Shown piece by piece: positions 25,405-33,335 of a DNA stretch of 64,000 bases. The DNA lies in NCBI GenBank assembly GCA_035762005.1, contig DASTQA010000068.1:1-64000 (forward strand), read 5' to 3'. The notes below the pieces were generated by a model. It was not told where the DNA came from. It searched no databases and saw only the letters and a program-made list of their open reading frames with translations. Within the stretch, counting starts at the first letter, position 1. Each line of letters starts with the position of its first letter. Position numbers and translations under genes: made by a program. Source of the stretch: JAIBJN01 sp035762005 (GTDB lineage Bacteria; Actinomycetota; Thermoleophilia; Gaiellales; Gaiellaceae).

Positions 25405-27921
25405 CTAGGTGGGCCCGGCCGCCTCGGCGAGACGCGTGGCCGCGGGCTCGGCCTCCGGCTCCCGAGCGGAGGTCTCGTCCGTCTTGCCGTTCGGGGACCG
25501 TCGCTTGCCTCGCCGCCGGGGCCTCGCCTGCTCCGGGGGCTGAGGCTGGGCCTCGCCCTGGGCCTCGGCGCTCTCGAGCTTGCGCTTCTTCTTCCGCCTC
25601 CGGCGGCGGGACTTGCCCGACTGCTGCTTCGGCGCGGGAAGGTTGTCGGCGAGGGCGTTCGCGATCTCCGCGAGCGAGCCGATGCGCTCCCGCACGCCGT
25701 CGAGCAGCCGCTGCGCCGTCGGCGTGTACGCCTCAGCCGAGGCGAGGAGGGCGACGGCGACGTGGATCGGCTGCTCCAGGGCGACGTTGACGAGCCGCGC
25801 CGCGTTCTCCTCGTGGCGGTGCCCGCGGGAGTTCGTGAGCGCGCCCAGGAGTCGCTTCGCCTCGGGGAGGTCCGCGCTCGCCCGTCGGTCCTGGATCTTC
25901 CGCGTCGCGCGCGCGAGCCGCCAAGTCCAGCGGGAGAGGATGTCCTCCGGCGCGTCGACCGTGCTCTCGCCGACGGCGCGGAGCAGGATCCGGACGCCCT
26001 GGACGCGGTCCTTCTCCCAGGTCGGCGCCGACGTCACCATGGTGACGAGGTCGTCGAAGTCGGCTCGGTCGACCTTGACGGCGACGCGGTCGCCGAGGGC
26101 CGAGAGCCGCAGACGGCGGTTCGGGTTCTCGGCGGCGCAGCTCATGAGGAAGGCCTCGCGGCACTCGCGGCTCGCCTTCGCGAGCTTCTCGGCGAACTGC
26201 TGCCGTTCCTCGAAGCGGACCTGGCGCCCCGCGATCCGGGCCCAGAGGAGCTGCTCGTCGTCGGCGAGGATGCCAGGCTTCACGCGCTCCCACTCGCGGG
26301 TGATCACGTTCACGCGCCGGCGTGCGTCCGGTGTCACGGGGACGAGCCAGGAGGCCGGCGAGAGCTTTCGCCTCGCCCGGCGCTGGACGCGACGCCGCGG
26401 CGCCGGCGTCACGCGCGCGCCGGGCCGGTAGAAGTCCGAGCCGAGGAGGCTGTGGATGGTGACCGTGCGCTCGTTGTGCGTCGCCGCGTCGTCGACGAAG
26501 TCGACGACCACGCCTGCCTCCTTCCGCGGCGCGAGGCGCATGATGCGGCCGATGCGCTGCTGGTAGACGCGGCGGCTCGCCGTCGGGGCGAGGTGCATGC
26601 AGACCGTCGCGCGCGGCGAGTTCCAGCCCTCGGCGAGGAGCTGCGCGTTCACGAGCACGTTGATCTCCCCGCGCTCGTAGGCGGCGAGCGTCTCGGCGAG
26701 CTTGACGGGCGGGGTGCGCCCGCTCACGGCCTCGGCCTTCAGGCCGGCGGCCCGGAACTCGCGCGCGAGGTTGTAGGCGTGTTCGACGCCCGCGGCGTAC
26801 ACGATCCCGGGCGTGGCATCGAAGCGGTCGCGGTAGAGGCTCGCCGCCGCCTGGTTGAAGATCTCCTGGTCGAGGACCTTGGCGAGGATCTCCTGGTCGT
26901 AGTCCCCGCCGACGATGGGGACGGACGAGATGGCGGTCGCGGGGCGGACCCGCAGCGAGCGGAGCGGCGCGATGAGCCCGCGGCGCGCCGCGTCCCCGAG
27001 CGGGAGGTCGTCCACCGAGGCGGGGAAGACGTCGGACACCTGCTTCGCGATCAGCTGCTCGGTCGCGGTCATGCCGATGTAGATCGGCTCCGTGAGGCTG
27101 CGGATGGCCGCGCTCGTCTTCTCCCCGAGGGCCGTGTGCGCCTCGTCGCAGATGACGAGCTGGTAGGCGCTCCGCGAGAGTGAGCCCACGTGCCGCGCGA
27201 ACCAGGCGTAGGTCTGGATCGTGATCGGGTTGCCGTGCAGCGGCTCGTGACCTACGAGGACCGCGTCGCGCAGGCGGCCGCCGTAGCCTTCCTCCGTCAG
27301 GTCGCGCGTGAACTGGCTCACGAGCAGGCGGCGGTGCGTGAGGATGAGGACGCCCATCGTCCGAGCGGCCTCGACGAACCCTGCGGCCGCGATCGTCTTG
27401 CCGGACGCGGTCGGGTGGCGGAAGCGGAAGCGCCGCACGGCGCCGGGATCGCTCTCCGCCGCGGGGAGCTCCTCCACGTCCTCGCCGTCGCCTGGCACGA
27501 GCTCCTCGTCGACCTCGTCCGCCTCCTCCTCGAGGGCCGGGCCGTTCCCGTTCTCGGCCTCCTCCTCGTGCCGGGAGATGAGCTCCGTCAGCATCCCGGC
27601 GAGGGCGTCGATCTGGTGGCGGCGCAACTCGGTCCCGGAGGTGAGTCGGGGCGGGACGTCGGCGAGCACGCGCTCGAGGCCCAGCAGGAGGGCGTAGTTC
27701 ACCTTCCACTCGCTCGAGGGCGCACGCCTGCCGGCCTCCACCTCGGCCAGCGCCGCGTCGAGCGCACGGCGGCGGGAGCGCCCCTCGGCGAGGGCCTCGC
27801 GCGGGTCCTCCTCCGGATGGAGGAACGCCTCCCCCGACCACGCCTCGGCGCGAAGGGCGGCCGCCGTCAAGGCGCCCGTGTCCTCCGCCGGTACGGTCGG
27901 ATGGTCTATCGCTTTCTGCAT
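25405..27921 (-). CDS. superfamily 2 DEAH-box helicase with acidic insert and basic tail
   Basis: 838-residue SF2 helicase. RecA-like domain 1: RHPTASGKTIAAAGFVEA (Walker A), VICDEAHTALG (DEAH, motif II), YIGMTATEQ (motif III). Domain 2: LAEGWNSPRATVCMHL (motif V) and YQQRIGRIMRL (motif VI). Unusual parts are an acidic Glu/Asp-rich stretch (~115-160) just before Walker A, a ~300-residue helical C-terminal region, and a highly basic tail with SRRRRRKKKRK. It looks like a clade-specific DNA or RNA helicase; there is no nuclease domain or methylase partner. The ATG at 27921 is preceded by about 100 bp without a gene. Confidence 0.88.
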   Translation of the reverse strand: MQKAIDHPTVPAEDTGALTAAALRAEAWSGEAFLHPEEDPREALAEGRSRRRALDAALAEVEAGRRAPSSEWKVNYALLLGLERVLADVPPRLTSGTELRRHQIDALAGMLTELISRHEEEAENGNGPALEEEADEVDEELVPGDGEDVEELPAAESDPGAVRRFRFRHPTASGKTIAAAGFVEAARTMGVLILTHRRLLVSQFTRDLTEEGYGGRLRDAVLVGHEPLHGNPITIQTYAWFARHVGSLSRSAYQLVICDEAHTALGEKTSAAIRSLTEPIYIGMTATEQLIAKQVSDVFPASVDDLPLGDAARRGLIAPLRSLRVRPATAISSVPIVGGDYDQEILAKVLDQEIFNQAAASLYRDRFDATPGIVYAAGVEHAYNLAREFRAAGLKAEAVSGRTPPVKLAETLAAYERGEINVLVNAQLLAEGWNSPRATVCMHLAPTASRRVYQQRIGRIMRLAPRKEAGVVVDFVDDAATHNERTVTIHSLLGSDFYRPGARVTPAPRRRVQRRARRKLSPASWLVPVTPDARRRVNVITREWERVKPGILADDEQLLWARIAGRQVRFEERQQFAEKLAKASRECREAFLMSCAAENPNRRLRLSALGDRVAVKVDRADFDDLVTMVTSAPTWEKDRVQGVRILLRAVGESTVDAPEDILSRWTWRLARATRKIQDRRASADLPEAKRLLGALTNSRGHRHEENAARLVNVALEQPIHVAVALLASAEAYTPTAQRLLDGVRERIGSLAEIANALADNLPAPKQQSGKSRRRRRKKKRKLESAEAQGEAQPQPPEQARPRRRGKRRSPNGKTDETSAREPEAEPAATRLAEAAGPT

Positions 27922-28018
27922 GGACGCAGCGTCGATGCGCTGCCTGTCGAGAAAGGGTGTGCGCGGGAAGGGCTCCGCGCCAGCCCCGTCATGATACCGA
28001 ATGCCCCGAGCGAGCGCT

Positions 28019-29329
28019 CTAGCGCTCGGACTTCGACGCGACCGCCTGCTGCATGCCGACGGCCTTCTTCATGTACTCGTAGGCCACCTCCGGGCGGCCG
28101 TCCGCCTCGTAGAGCTCCGCCATCCGCGCGTAGACGGCGACGAGGTAGCGGTTCGGGTTCGAGGGTCGCAGGAGCTCCCCTGCGAGCTCGTAGAGCTCGA
28201 GAGCCCGCGCGCGGTCGCCCAGCTCCTCGTAGACGTCCCCCAGGAGCGAGTAGCTCCGCGCCGCGTCCTCCGGATGGGCCTGGGAGATGACGCCCGAGAT
28301 CTCCATGGCCAGCGCGGCCGCCTCCTCCGTCCGGCCGAGCTTCACGAGGGCGCGAGCCTCCTCGAGGCGGTACTGCGCCCGCTCGACCGGGTTCCCGTTG
28401 CCCTCGAGCAGCGGCCAGCCTTCCTCGAGCACGCGCAGCGCCTCCTCCGGCCGCTCGCGGTCGAGCTCGATGTGCGCCAGCAGTTGGTGCGCGCGCGCCG
28501 TGCGGTACGCGTCCTCCGTCAGGCGGAGCACCTCGAGCGCGCGGCGCGCGTAGCGGGCCGCCGGCTCGGGCTCGTTGCGCTCGGCGTGGAGGCGGGACTG
28601 GGTCCAGTACAGGTGGGCCCTGACGCTCGGGTTGTGCGAGTCCTTCCCCAGCGCGAGCGCCTGGCCCAGGAGCTCCTCGGCGCGCCCGAAGTTGCCCGAG
28701 TCGATGAGCGCGTGACCGAGGAGGACCATGAACTGCATGCGCCGCAGGAGGTCGTCGCCCCGCTCGGCCGCCTGGAGGCAGCGCTCGAAGACGGCGATCG
28801 CCGACTCGAGCTCGCCGATCATGGCGTACGCGCGCCCGAGCGAGTCGGCCAGGTCGGGGTGCTCGGGCTCGGGGGTGCCGTAGAGCGCGAGCGCCTCCTC
28901 GAAGCGCTCCACCGCGCCGCGCGGGTCTCCCCGGCGGTACGCGACCTGGCCCAGGCCCTCGAGCGCGCGGGCGCGCGTGACGTCCGGGCCCCCGGCGGCG
29001 AGGATCTCGCCGTAGAGGCCCTCCGCGTGGTCGAGGTCGTCGAGCCGGAGCGCGACCTCCGCCTCGAGGAAGGCGCCGCCCGTGTCCGTGCGCCCGTCCT
29101 CCGACCCCGTGGCGAGCCAGTCCTCGGTGACCCCGAGGCGGCGCCCGAGCTCCCGCAGGAGCTGGAGGGACGGGATCCGGTCGCCCGACTCGATACGGGA
29201 GATGTACGCGGGGGAGCAGCCCGGGAAGGCGAGCTGCCGCTGGCTCAGCCCGGCCTTCTCGCGCGCGCCCCGGAGCCGTCGCCCTACGGCGCGGGGATCA
29301 TCGACGTGGGTTGACTTCTGTCGCGGCAC
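28019..29329 (-). CDS. second XRE-family HTH regulator with TPR domain (RRNPP-like)
   Basis: 436-residue regulator. The HTH is near the N-terminus (AVGRRLRGAREKAGLSQRQL, then SPAYISRIESGDRIPS). The remaining ~340 residues are TPR-type repeats such as AVERFEEALALYGTPEPEHP and RALELYELAGELLRPSNP. GTG 29329 (VPRQKSTHVDD) is chosen; GTG 29353 is also in frame, and neither has a Shine-Dalgarno, so the mRNA may be leaderless. Divergently, with starts 78 bp apart, lies a 25-residue exported peptide gene. It shares the layout but not close sequence with the protein at 15755-17095. Peptide sensing is inference. Confidence 0.9.
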   Translation of the reverse strand: MPRQKSTHVDDPRAVGRRLRGAREKAGLSQRQLAFPGCSPAYISRIESGDRIPSLQLLRELGRRLGVTEDWLATGSEDGRTDTGGAFLEAEVALRLDDLDHAEGLYGEILAAGGPDVTRARALEGLGQVAYRRGDPRGAVERFEEALALYGTPEPEHPDLADSLGRAYAMIGELESAIAVFERCLQAAERGDDLLRRMQFMVLLGHALIDSGNFGRAEELLGQALALGKDSHNPSVRAHLYWTQSRLHAERNEPEPAARYARRALEVLRLTEDAYRTARAHQLLAHIELDRERPEEALRVLEEGWPLLEGNGNPVERAQYRLEEARALVKLGRTEEAAALAMEISGVISQAHPEDAARSYSLLGDVYEELGDRARALELYELAGELLRPSNPNRYLVAVYARMAELYEADGRPEVAYEYMKKAVGMQQAVASKSER

Positions 29330-29407
29330 GTGAAGACTTGTGTAGACTCGCACATTGCCCGCGGGCCCGGGTGGCTGTCCGTAGACACGAGAGAAAGGAT
29401 GGCTCCC
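29330..29407. promoter_or_regulatory. divergent control region of the second regulator-peptide pair
   Basis: The 78-bp gap between the two start codons must hold both promoters. TAGAC occurs twice (29343 and 29382). AGTCTACACAAGTCT on the minus strand contains two AGTCT elements. No consensus -35/-10 pair is clear. The layout suits control of the peptide by the regulator. Confidence 0.4.
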
Positions 29408-29485
29408 ATGAGGATTCGGGTAGCGCTCGTCTGCCTTGCCCTGGGAACCGCCGCCGCGCTCGTCGGCGGCACTCCCTGGTCGTAA
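29408..29485 (+). CDS. 25-residue exported peptide, candidate signalling peptide
   Basis: ATG frame of 25 codons preceded by AGAAAGGAT. The n-region is MRIR, then a hydrophobic core VALVCLALGTAAALVGG and the short tail TPWS. It has the shape of a signal peptide with only a few residues left after cleavage. It diverges from the XRE-TPR gene and is followed 17 bp after its stop by an 11-bp perfect hairpin (29503-29533), so it would be made from a very short mRNA of its own. The likely role is a pro-peptide whose processed C-terminus binds the neighbouring TPR protein (inference). Confidence 0.6.
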   Translation: MRIRVALVCLALGTAAALVGGTPWS

Positions 29486-29502
29486 CCCGACCGATCGTAC
29501 AG

Positions 29503-29533
29503 CGGCGGCGGGGCGATTGCGACCCCGCCGCCG
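29503..29533 (+). terminator. strong hairpin after the 25-aa peptide gene
   Basis: CGGCGGCGGGG (29503-29513) pairs perfectly with CCCCGCCGCCG (29523-29533) around a 9-nt loop. It fits an intrinsic terminator, although no U-run follows. It supports the 25-aa frame as an independent transcription unit. Confidence 0.55.
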
Positions 29534-29662
29534 TCGCTTCCGTCGGCGAGGTCGGGCATCCCGGAGAACGGGGCGAGAGGCCGATCGGCGGGGTCCTTCG
29601 GCGCTGACTCTAGTCCGAGCGCGTCCCGGAGGGAGTCGGCACGCGGAGGTAGGCTCCCGCCG

Positions 29663-30322
29663 GTGGACTGGGAGGCGCACGCCGAGCGCGAGGAGACTCG
29701 CTACGCGGACGGGCTGAGCCGTCTGCCGCCCGCCGGCGACGAGCGGCAGAAGCAGCTCGTGCGCGTGGCGATGGCGGCGACGGGCGCCGGGCTCGTGCGG
29801 CTCATGCAGGGCCGCCGTGTCGAGGGCGCGGGCTGGCTCGTGCGCTCCGCGGAACGGTTTCGGGAGAGCTTCCCGGACGCTCCCCCGGAGAGCTGGGGCC
29901 GTTTGCTCGGCGCCGTCAAGGCGCGGGTCCTCGCCGGCGACTGGGACGGGGCCGAGGCCGACGCGCGCTGGGCGCTCGAGCAGAGCCCGACCCGGTCCGA
30001 GTCGGCGATCGGTCGCTACGCAGCCGCGCTCGCGCTCCTCGTCCTCGGCTCGGACGCGGAGGCGGCCGCGCTCGCCGCGGGCCTCCGGGAGGAGCCCGAG
30101 GGGGCGTTCCCGCCTGCGGTCGCCGCTGCGCTTCGGGCGCTCGCCGTCGGGGACGCCGCGGCGTATCGCGAGGCGGCCGCGCACGTGCTCGCATCCTTCG
30201 AGGAGCGCGACGCCTACCTCGAGGACGTGCCCGTCGCAGACACCGTCGCGGTGCTGGAGGCCCTCGCCGCGTGCCGGGGCCTCGCCGCCGGGTTGCGCTC
30301 GCCGCTTCTCCCGCCGCCGTAA
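29663..30322 (+). CDS. conserved hypothetical protein with TPR-like helices
   Basis: 219-residue soluble protein, function unknown. It is largely alpha-helical (RLLGAVKARVLAGDWDGAEA is TPR-like) and ends with DAYLEDVPVADTVAVLEALA, a segment resembling uncharacterised actinobacterial and haloarchaeal proteins (from memory, not searched). The GTG at 29663 is the first plausible start; a GGAGG lies 13 bases upstream. Being next to the peptide gene it might belong to the same regulatory set, but the 29503 hairpin separates them. Confidence 0.7.
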   Translation: MDWEAHAEREETRYADGLSRLPPAGDERQKQLVRVAMAATGAGLVRLMQGRRVEGAGWLVRSAERFRESFPDAPPESWGRLLGAVKARVLAGDWDGAEADARWALEQSPTRSESAIGRYAAALALLVLGSDAEAAALAAGLREEPEGAFPPAVAAALRALAVGDAAAYREAAAHVLASFEERDAYLEDVPVADTVAVLEALAACRGLAAGLRSPLLPPP

Positions 30323-30343
30323 CCCGGCCGGCGGGGACGCCGC

Positions 30344-31948
30344 TCAGGACTGATCCGGAACGCCGCCCGCGTGCTCGTCGATGTCGACGGAGACGATCGT
30401 GTCGGGCTTGAGGAAGCGGCCGCTCACGAACGGCCATTCGCCCTGTCCGGAGCCGGCGACCTGGGCCATGACGGCCCTGGCGCATTCCTGGGCGGCGGCC
30501 GGCTCGGCGAAGGCGCCCGCGTCGACGCGCTCGCCGTTCGTCAGCCGGACGCTCACCCGGAAAAGCGCTCCCGCGTTCGCCCGGGCGCGCGTGTCGGCGT
30601 CGGGCCGGGAAGCCGCCGGAGGGTGGGCGACGGGCGCGGGGGGCGCGGTGCCGGGCTCCGGCAGCGGCGTCGGGGTCGGCTCTGCGGGGAGAGGCGCGGG
30701 CCGGGCGGGCTCGGGGGCGAGCGACGGCTCGGCCGGCGGCTCCGGCGCCGCGAACCCGGCGGGCGCGGGGGCCGGCTCGGCCGCGACGGACGGCTCGGCC
30801 GCCGCTTCGGGCTCGGGCGGGAGAGCGGGCTCGGGCGGGAGAACGGGCGCGGCCGCCGCGTCGGGCTCGGACTCGGGCGTGAGGGCGGCCTCGGGCTCGG
30901 ACTCGGGCGTGAGGGCGGGCTCGGGCTCGGACTCGGGCGTGAGGGCGGGCTCCGGCGGCGTCTCGGCGGTGGCCTCGGGCTCGAGGGCGGGCTCGGGCGC
31001 GACCGCCGCGTCGGCCGGGGCCTCGAGGTCGGGTGGACTCTCCGAGAAGGGCGGGTGCTCGCCGACAGGGTCGGCGACGAGGGGCGACTCGGCAGCCGGC
31101 GGCGCCGGTTCCGGCGCGGGCGGGCGCTCGCTCTCCGTGACGGGTGGGGGCGAGGGCTCCGGCGTGACCTCGGGCTCGGGCGTGAGCTCGGGATGGGGCT
31201 GCGGGTCGGCCGGTGAGTACGTGAGGAAGGCCGGCTCGGGCGCGGGGTCGTCGGCGGCGTCGGTCGGCGGGGTCGCCGGCCGGATCTCGGGCGCCGGGGC
31301 GGCGGGCGCCTCCGGCTCCAGGGGCGCGAGCTCCAGGCCGGCCGCGCCGTTGAGCGCGGGACCGTCGCCGTTGCCGCCGGCGAGCTCGTCGGGCGCCGAG
31401 GGCGGCTCGGCGCGAAGGCCGGGCTCCGGCGACTCGGGCGGGGCGGGCGCGGCGAAGGCGGCCGGAGCCGGCTCGGCTTCGGCGGGCGTCGCGAGCGGGC
31501 GCGAGTAGACGTCCTCGACGAGCTCGGCGATCTCGCCTCGCGTCGAGACGACGAACCGGATCTCGTCGCGACCGAGCGCCTCGCGGATGTTGCGCGTCAG
31601 GACCTCGTCGGTCGGGTCGGGGATGGCGACGACGGGCAGTCCGTCCTCGAAGGCGTAGGGGAGAGCGCGGAAGAGTCGCGCCTGCTCGGGCGTGAAGAGC
31701 CCGGCGGCGGCGGGGTCGACGATGTGCTCGCGGACGGTCACGAAGTCGAGCCCCTTCTGCCCGGCGAGGAGGCGGGCCAGGTCGACCTCCTTCAGGAGGC
31801 CGCGCTCGGTCAGGATCTCGCCGAGGCGCTTGCCGGTCTTGACGCCCTCCTCGAGGGCGCTCTCGATCGTCTCCGCCGGGAGCAGGCCCGCGCGGAAGAT
31901 GAGCGTCCCGAGGGGTGCGTCCGGCCGTTCCCTGAGCGGAGTGCTCAT
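30344..31948 (-). CDS. MshEN-domain (c-di-GMP-binding type) protein with long Pro/Ala/Glu-rich linker
   Basis: 534-residue protein. Residues ~10-140 are a GspE N-terminal/MshEN domain: LGTLIFRAGLLPAETIESAL, then GKRLGEILTERGLL, matching the RLGxxLxxxGxL pattern that binds c-di-GMP in MshE. A ~300-residue linker rich in Pro, Glu and Ala follows, including three tandem copies of a 10-residue unit like ALTPESEPEP (DNA repeat 30861-30950). The C-terminal ~75 residues (GALFRVSVRLTNGERVDAG on) are a small alpha/beta domain. No ATPase domain is present. It could be a c-di-GMP-responsive accessory protein of the Tad pilus or another machine (inference). The ATG at 31948 has GGAGAG upstream; 31949-32132 holds nothing recognised. 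Confidence 0.75.
   Translation of the reverse strand: MSTPLRERPDAPLGTLIFRAGLLPAETIESALEEGVKTGKRLGEILTERGLLKEVDLARLLAGQKGLDFVTVREHIVDPAAAGLFTPEQARLFRALPYAFEDGLPVVAIPDPTDEVLTRNIREALGRDEIRFVVSTRGEIAELVEDVYSRPLATPAEAEPAPAAFAAPAPPESPEPGLRAEPPSAPDELAGGNGDGPALNGAAGLELAPLEPEAPAAPAPEIRPATPPTDAADDPAPEPAFLTYSPADPQPHPELTPEPEVTPEPSPPPVTESERPPAPEPAPPAAESPLVADPVGEHPPFSESPPDLEAPADAAVAPEPALEPEATAETPPEPALTPESEPEPALTPESEPEAALTPESEPDAAAAPVLPPEPALPPEPEAAAEPSVAAEPAPAPAGFAAPEPPAEPSLAPEPARPAPLPAEPTPTPLPEPGTAPPAPVAHPPAASRPDADTRARANAGALFRVSVRLTNGERVDAGAFAEPAAAQECARAVMAQVAGSGQGEWPFVSGRFLKPDTIVSVDIDEHAGGVPDQS
30861..30950. repeat. three tandem 30-bp units in the linker
   Basis: Units begin at 30861, 30891 and 30921 with tcgggctcggactcgggcgt and are nearly identical. 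They encode ten-residue PESEP-type repeats in frame, so copy number could vary without a frameshift. Confidence 0.85.
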
Positions 31949-32132
31949 CGGCTCTCCGTCCGGGCCCTGGCCGGCGCCGTGCTCGTCGCCGGGGAGTCGA
32001 TTTCGTTCCAATTCATGGCCGCAGGGAGGGTGCGGTACCTCCGTTCCTGCTCGGAGTATCGTCGGATCCCGGCGGTCGGTTATCACCCTCCCGGGTGATG
32101 CCCCGCCCTTCATACGATCTTCCTACGTCGGG

Positions 32133-33335
32133 CTAGACGAGCAGGCCCGTCGCGTACATGACGGCGAGCCCGGCCAGGAAGCCGCCGACGACGTGGCCCG
32201 AGGCGAGGCCCCCCGGGGCCCGGCGGGCGACGAAGCGCCCGACCTCGACGACGACCTGCAGCGCGGCGCCGGCCGCGACGGCGAAGAAGAGGACCGCAAG
32301 GACGTCGCTCGTGACGTAGCCGCCCAGCCACGCCCCGAGGATCGTCGGCGCGCCCGCGACGAGCGTGAGCGCGGCGAGCCGGGCGAGCGTCGCGCGAGCG
32401 CCCTCCGCGAGCGGGGCGGCGATCCCGAGCCCTTCGGTGACGTTGTGCACCATGAAGCCGACCACGAGGAAGGTCCCGAGCGTGAGCTCGCCGAGGGCGA
32501 ACGACGTGCCGACGGCGAGCCCCTCGCCGAGGTTGTGGACGCCGATTCCGATCGCGACGAGCGTCGCGAGCGCCAGCCCGCCGAGGCCGGCTCCGCGAGC
32601 GGCTCCCCGCCCGCCGAGCCGCCGGGAGAGGAACGTGAGGGCCAGGTAGCTCCCCGCCACACCGAGGAGGACGAGGCCGGTTCCGCCGAGGGCGCCGGGA
32701 AGCGCCGCCTGGAGCTCGAGCGCCTCGGCGAGGGCCTCGACCGCGAGGAAGGTGAGGAGCCCGCCCGTCAGCGCCATGAAGGCGGCCAGCCACTCGGGCC
32801 GGGCGCTGCGAAGGGACGGCAGCCAGAGGAGCCCGAGGGCGACGGGGACGATGCCGACGAGTGCCCCGATGATCGCGTAGCCGAGGAAGCCCTCGGCGCT
32901 CGGGCCCGGCGTCTCCACCGCGGCGGCGATCGCCTCCGTCGTCTGGATCCCGGTCGAGCTCGTGACGCCGATCGAGATCGGCTCGTCCTCCACCCAGTCG
33001 TAGGGGACGACAATCGTCCTCGAGCCGAGGCGGCCGAGGGTCTCGGAGCCGTCGACCGTGTAGGGGACGACGGCGTCGTCCACGGTCACCGTCGCGATCG
33101 TCAGGTCCTCCCGCTGCGGGTTCGTGACGCGGATGCGGATCTCGCCGGGCGAGAACTCGACCCGGCGCACGTCGAACTCGTCGACGGGCGGCGGGCTGCG
33201 GCCGACGAGCTCGAGGAGGGAGCCGCCGCGCGCGGCGACGAGCGAGACGACCGCGACGAGGAGCAGGATGGGGACGAGCGCCCAGAGCCGCCAGCGCAGC
33301 GGCTCCTTCTCCTCGGCGACCGAGCGCGCCTCCAC
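32133..33335 (-). CDS. ZIP-family metal transporter with N-terminal extracytoplasmic domain
   Basis: 400-residue protein. After a short cytoplasmic N-terminus and one TM helix (~15-35) there is a ~110-residue beta-type domain (FDVRRVEFSPGEIRIRVTNP), then eight helices of a ZIP transporter. The metal site is visible in GIGVHNLGEGLAVGTS (TM4) and GFMVHNVTEGLGIAAP (TM5), both HNxxEG. ZIPs bring Zn, Fe or Mn into the cytosol. The GTG at 33335 shares its G with the TAG of the multicopper oxidase gene, so the two are translationally coupled, suggesting joint handling of a metal. The extra domain is unusual for ZIPs. Confidence 0.88.
   Translation of the reverse strand: MEARSVAEEKEPLRWRLWALVPILLLVAVVSLVAARGGSLLELVGRSPPPVDEFDVRRVEFSPGEIRIRVTNPQREDLTIATVTVDDAVVPYTVDGSETLGRLGSRTIVVPYDWVEDEPISIGVTSSTGIQTTEAIAAAVETPGPSAEGFLGYAIIGALVGIVPVALGLLWLPSLRSARPEWLAAFMALTGGLLTFLAVEALAEALELQAALPGALGGTGLVLLGVAGSYLALTFLSRRLGGRGAARGAGLGGLALATLVAIGIGVHNLGEGLAVGTSFALGELTLGTFLVVGFMVHNVTEGLGIAAPLAEGARATLARLAALTLVAGAPTILGAWLGGYVTSDVLAVLFFAVAAGAALQVVVEVGRFVARRAPGGLASGHVVGGFLAGLAVMYATGLLV

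Noticed and set aside
27960..28018. A 19-codon plus-strand frame near the end of the second XRE-TPR gene as a third peptide
   Set aside because: Basic, with no hydrophobic core and no ribosome site.
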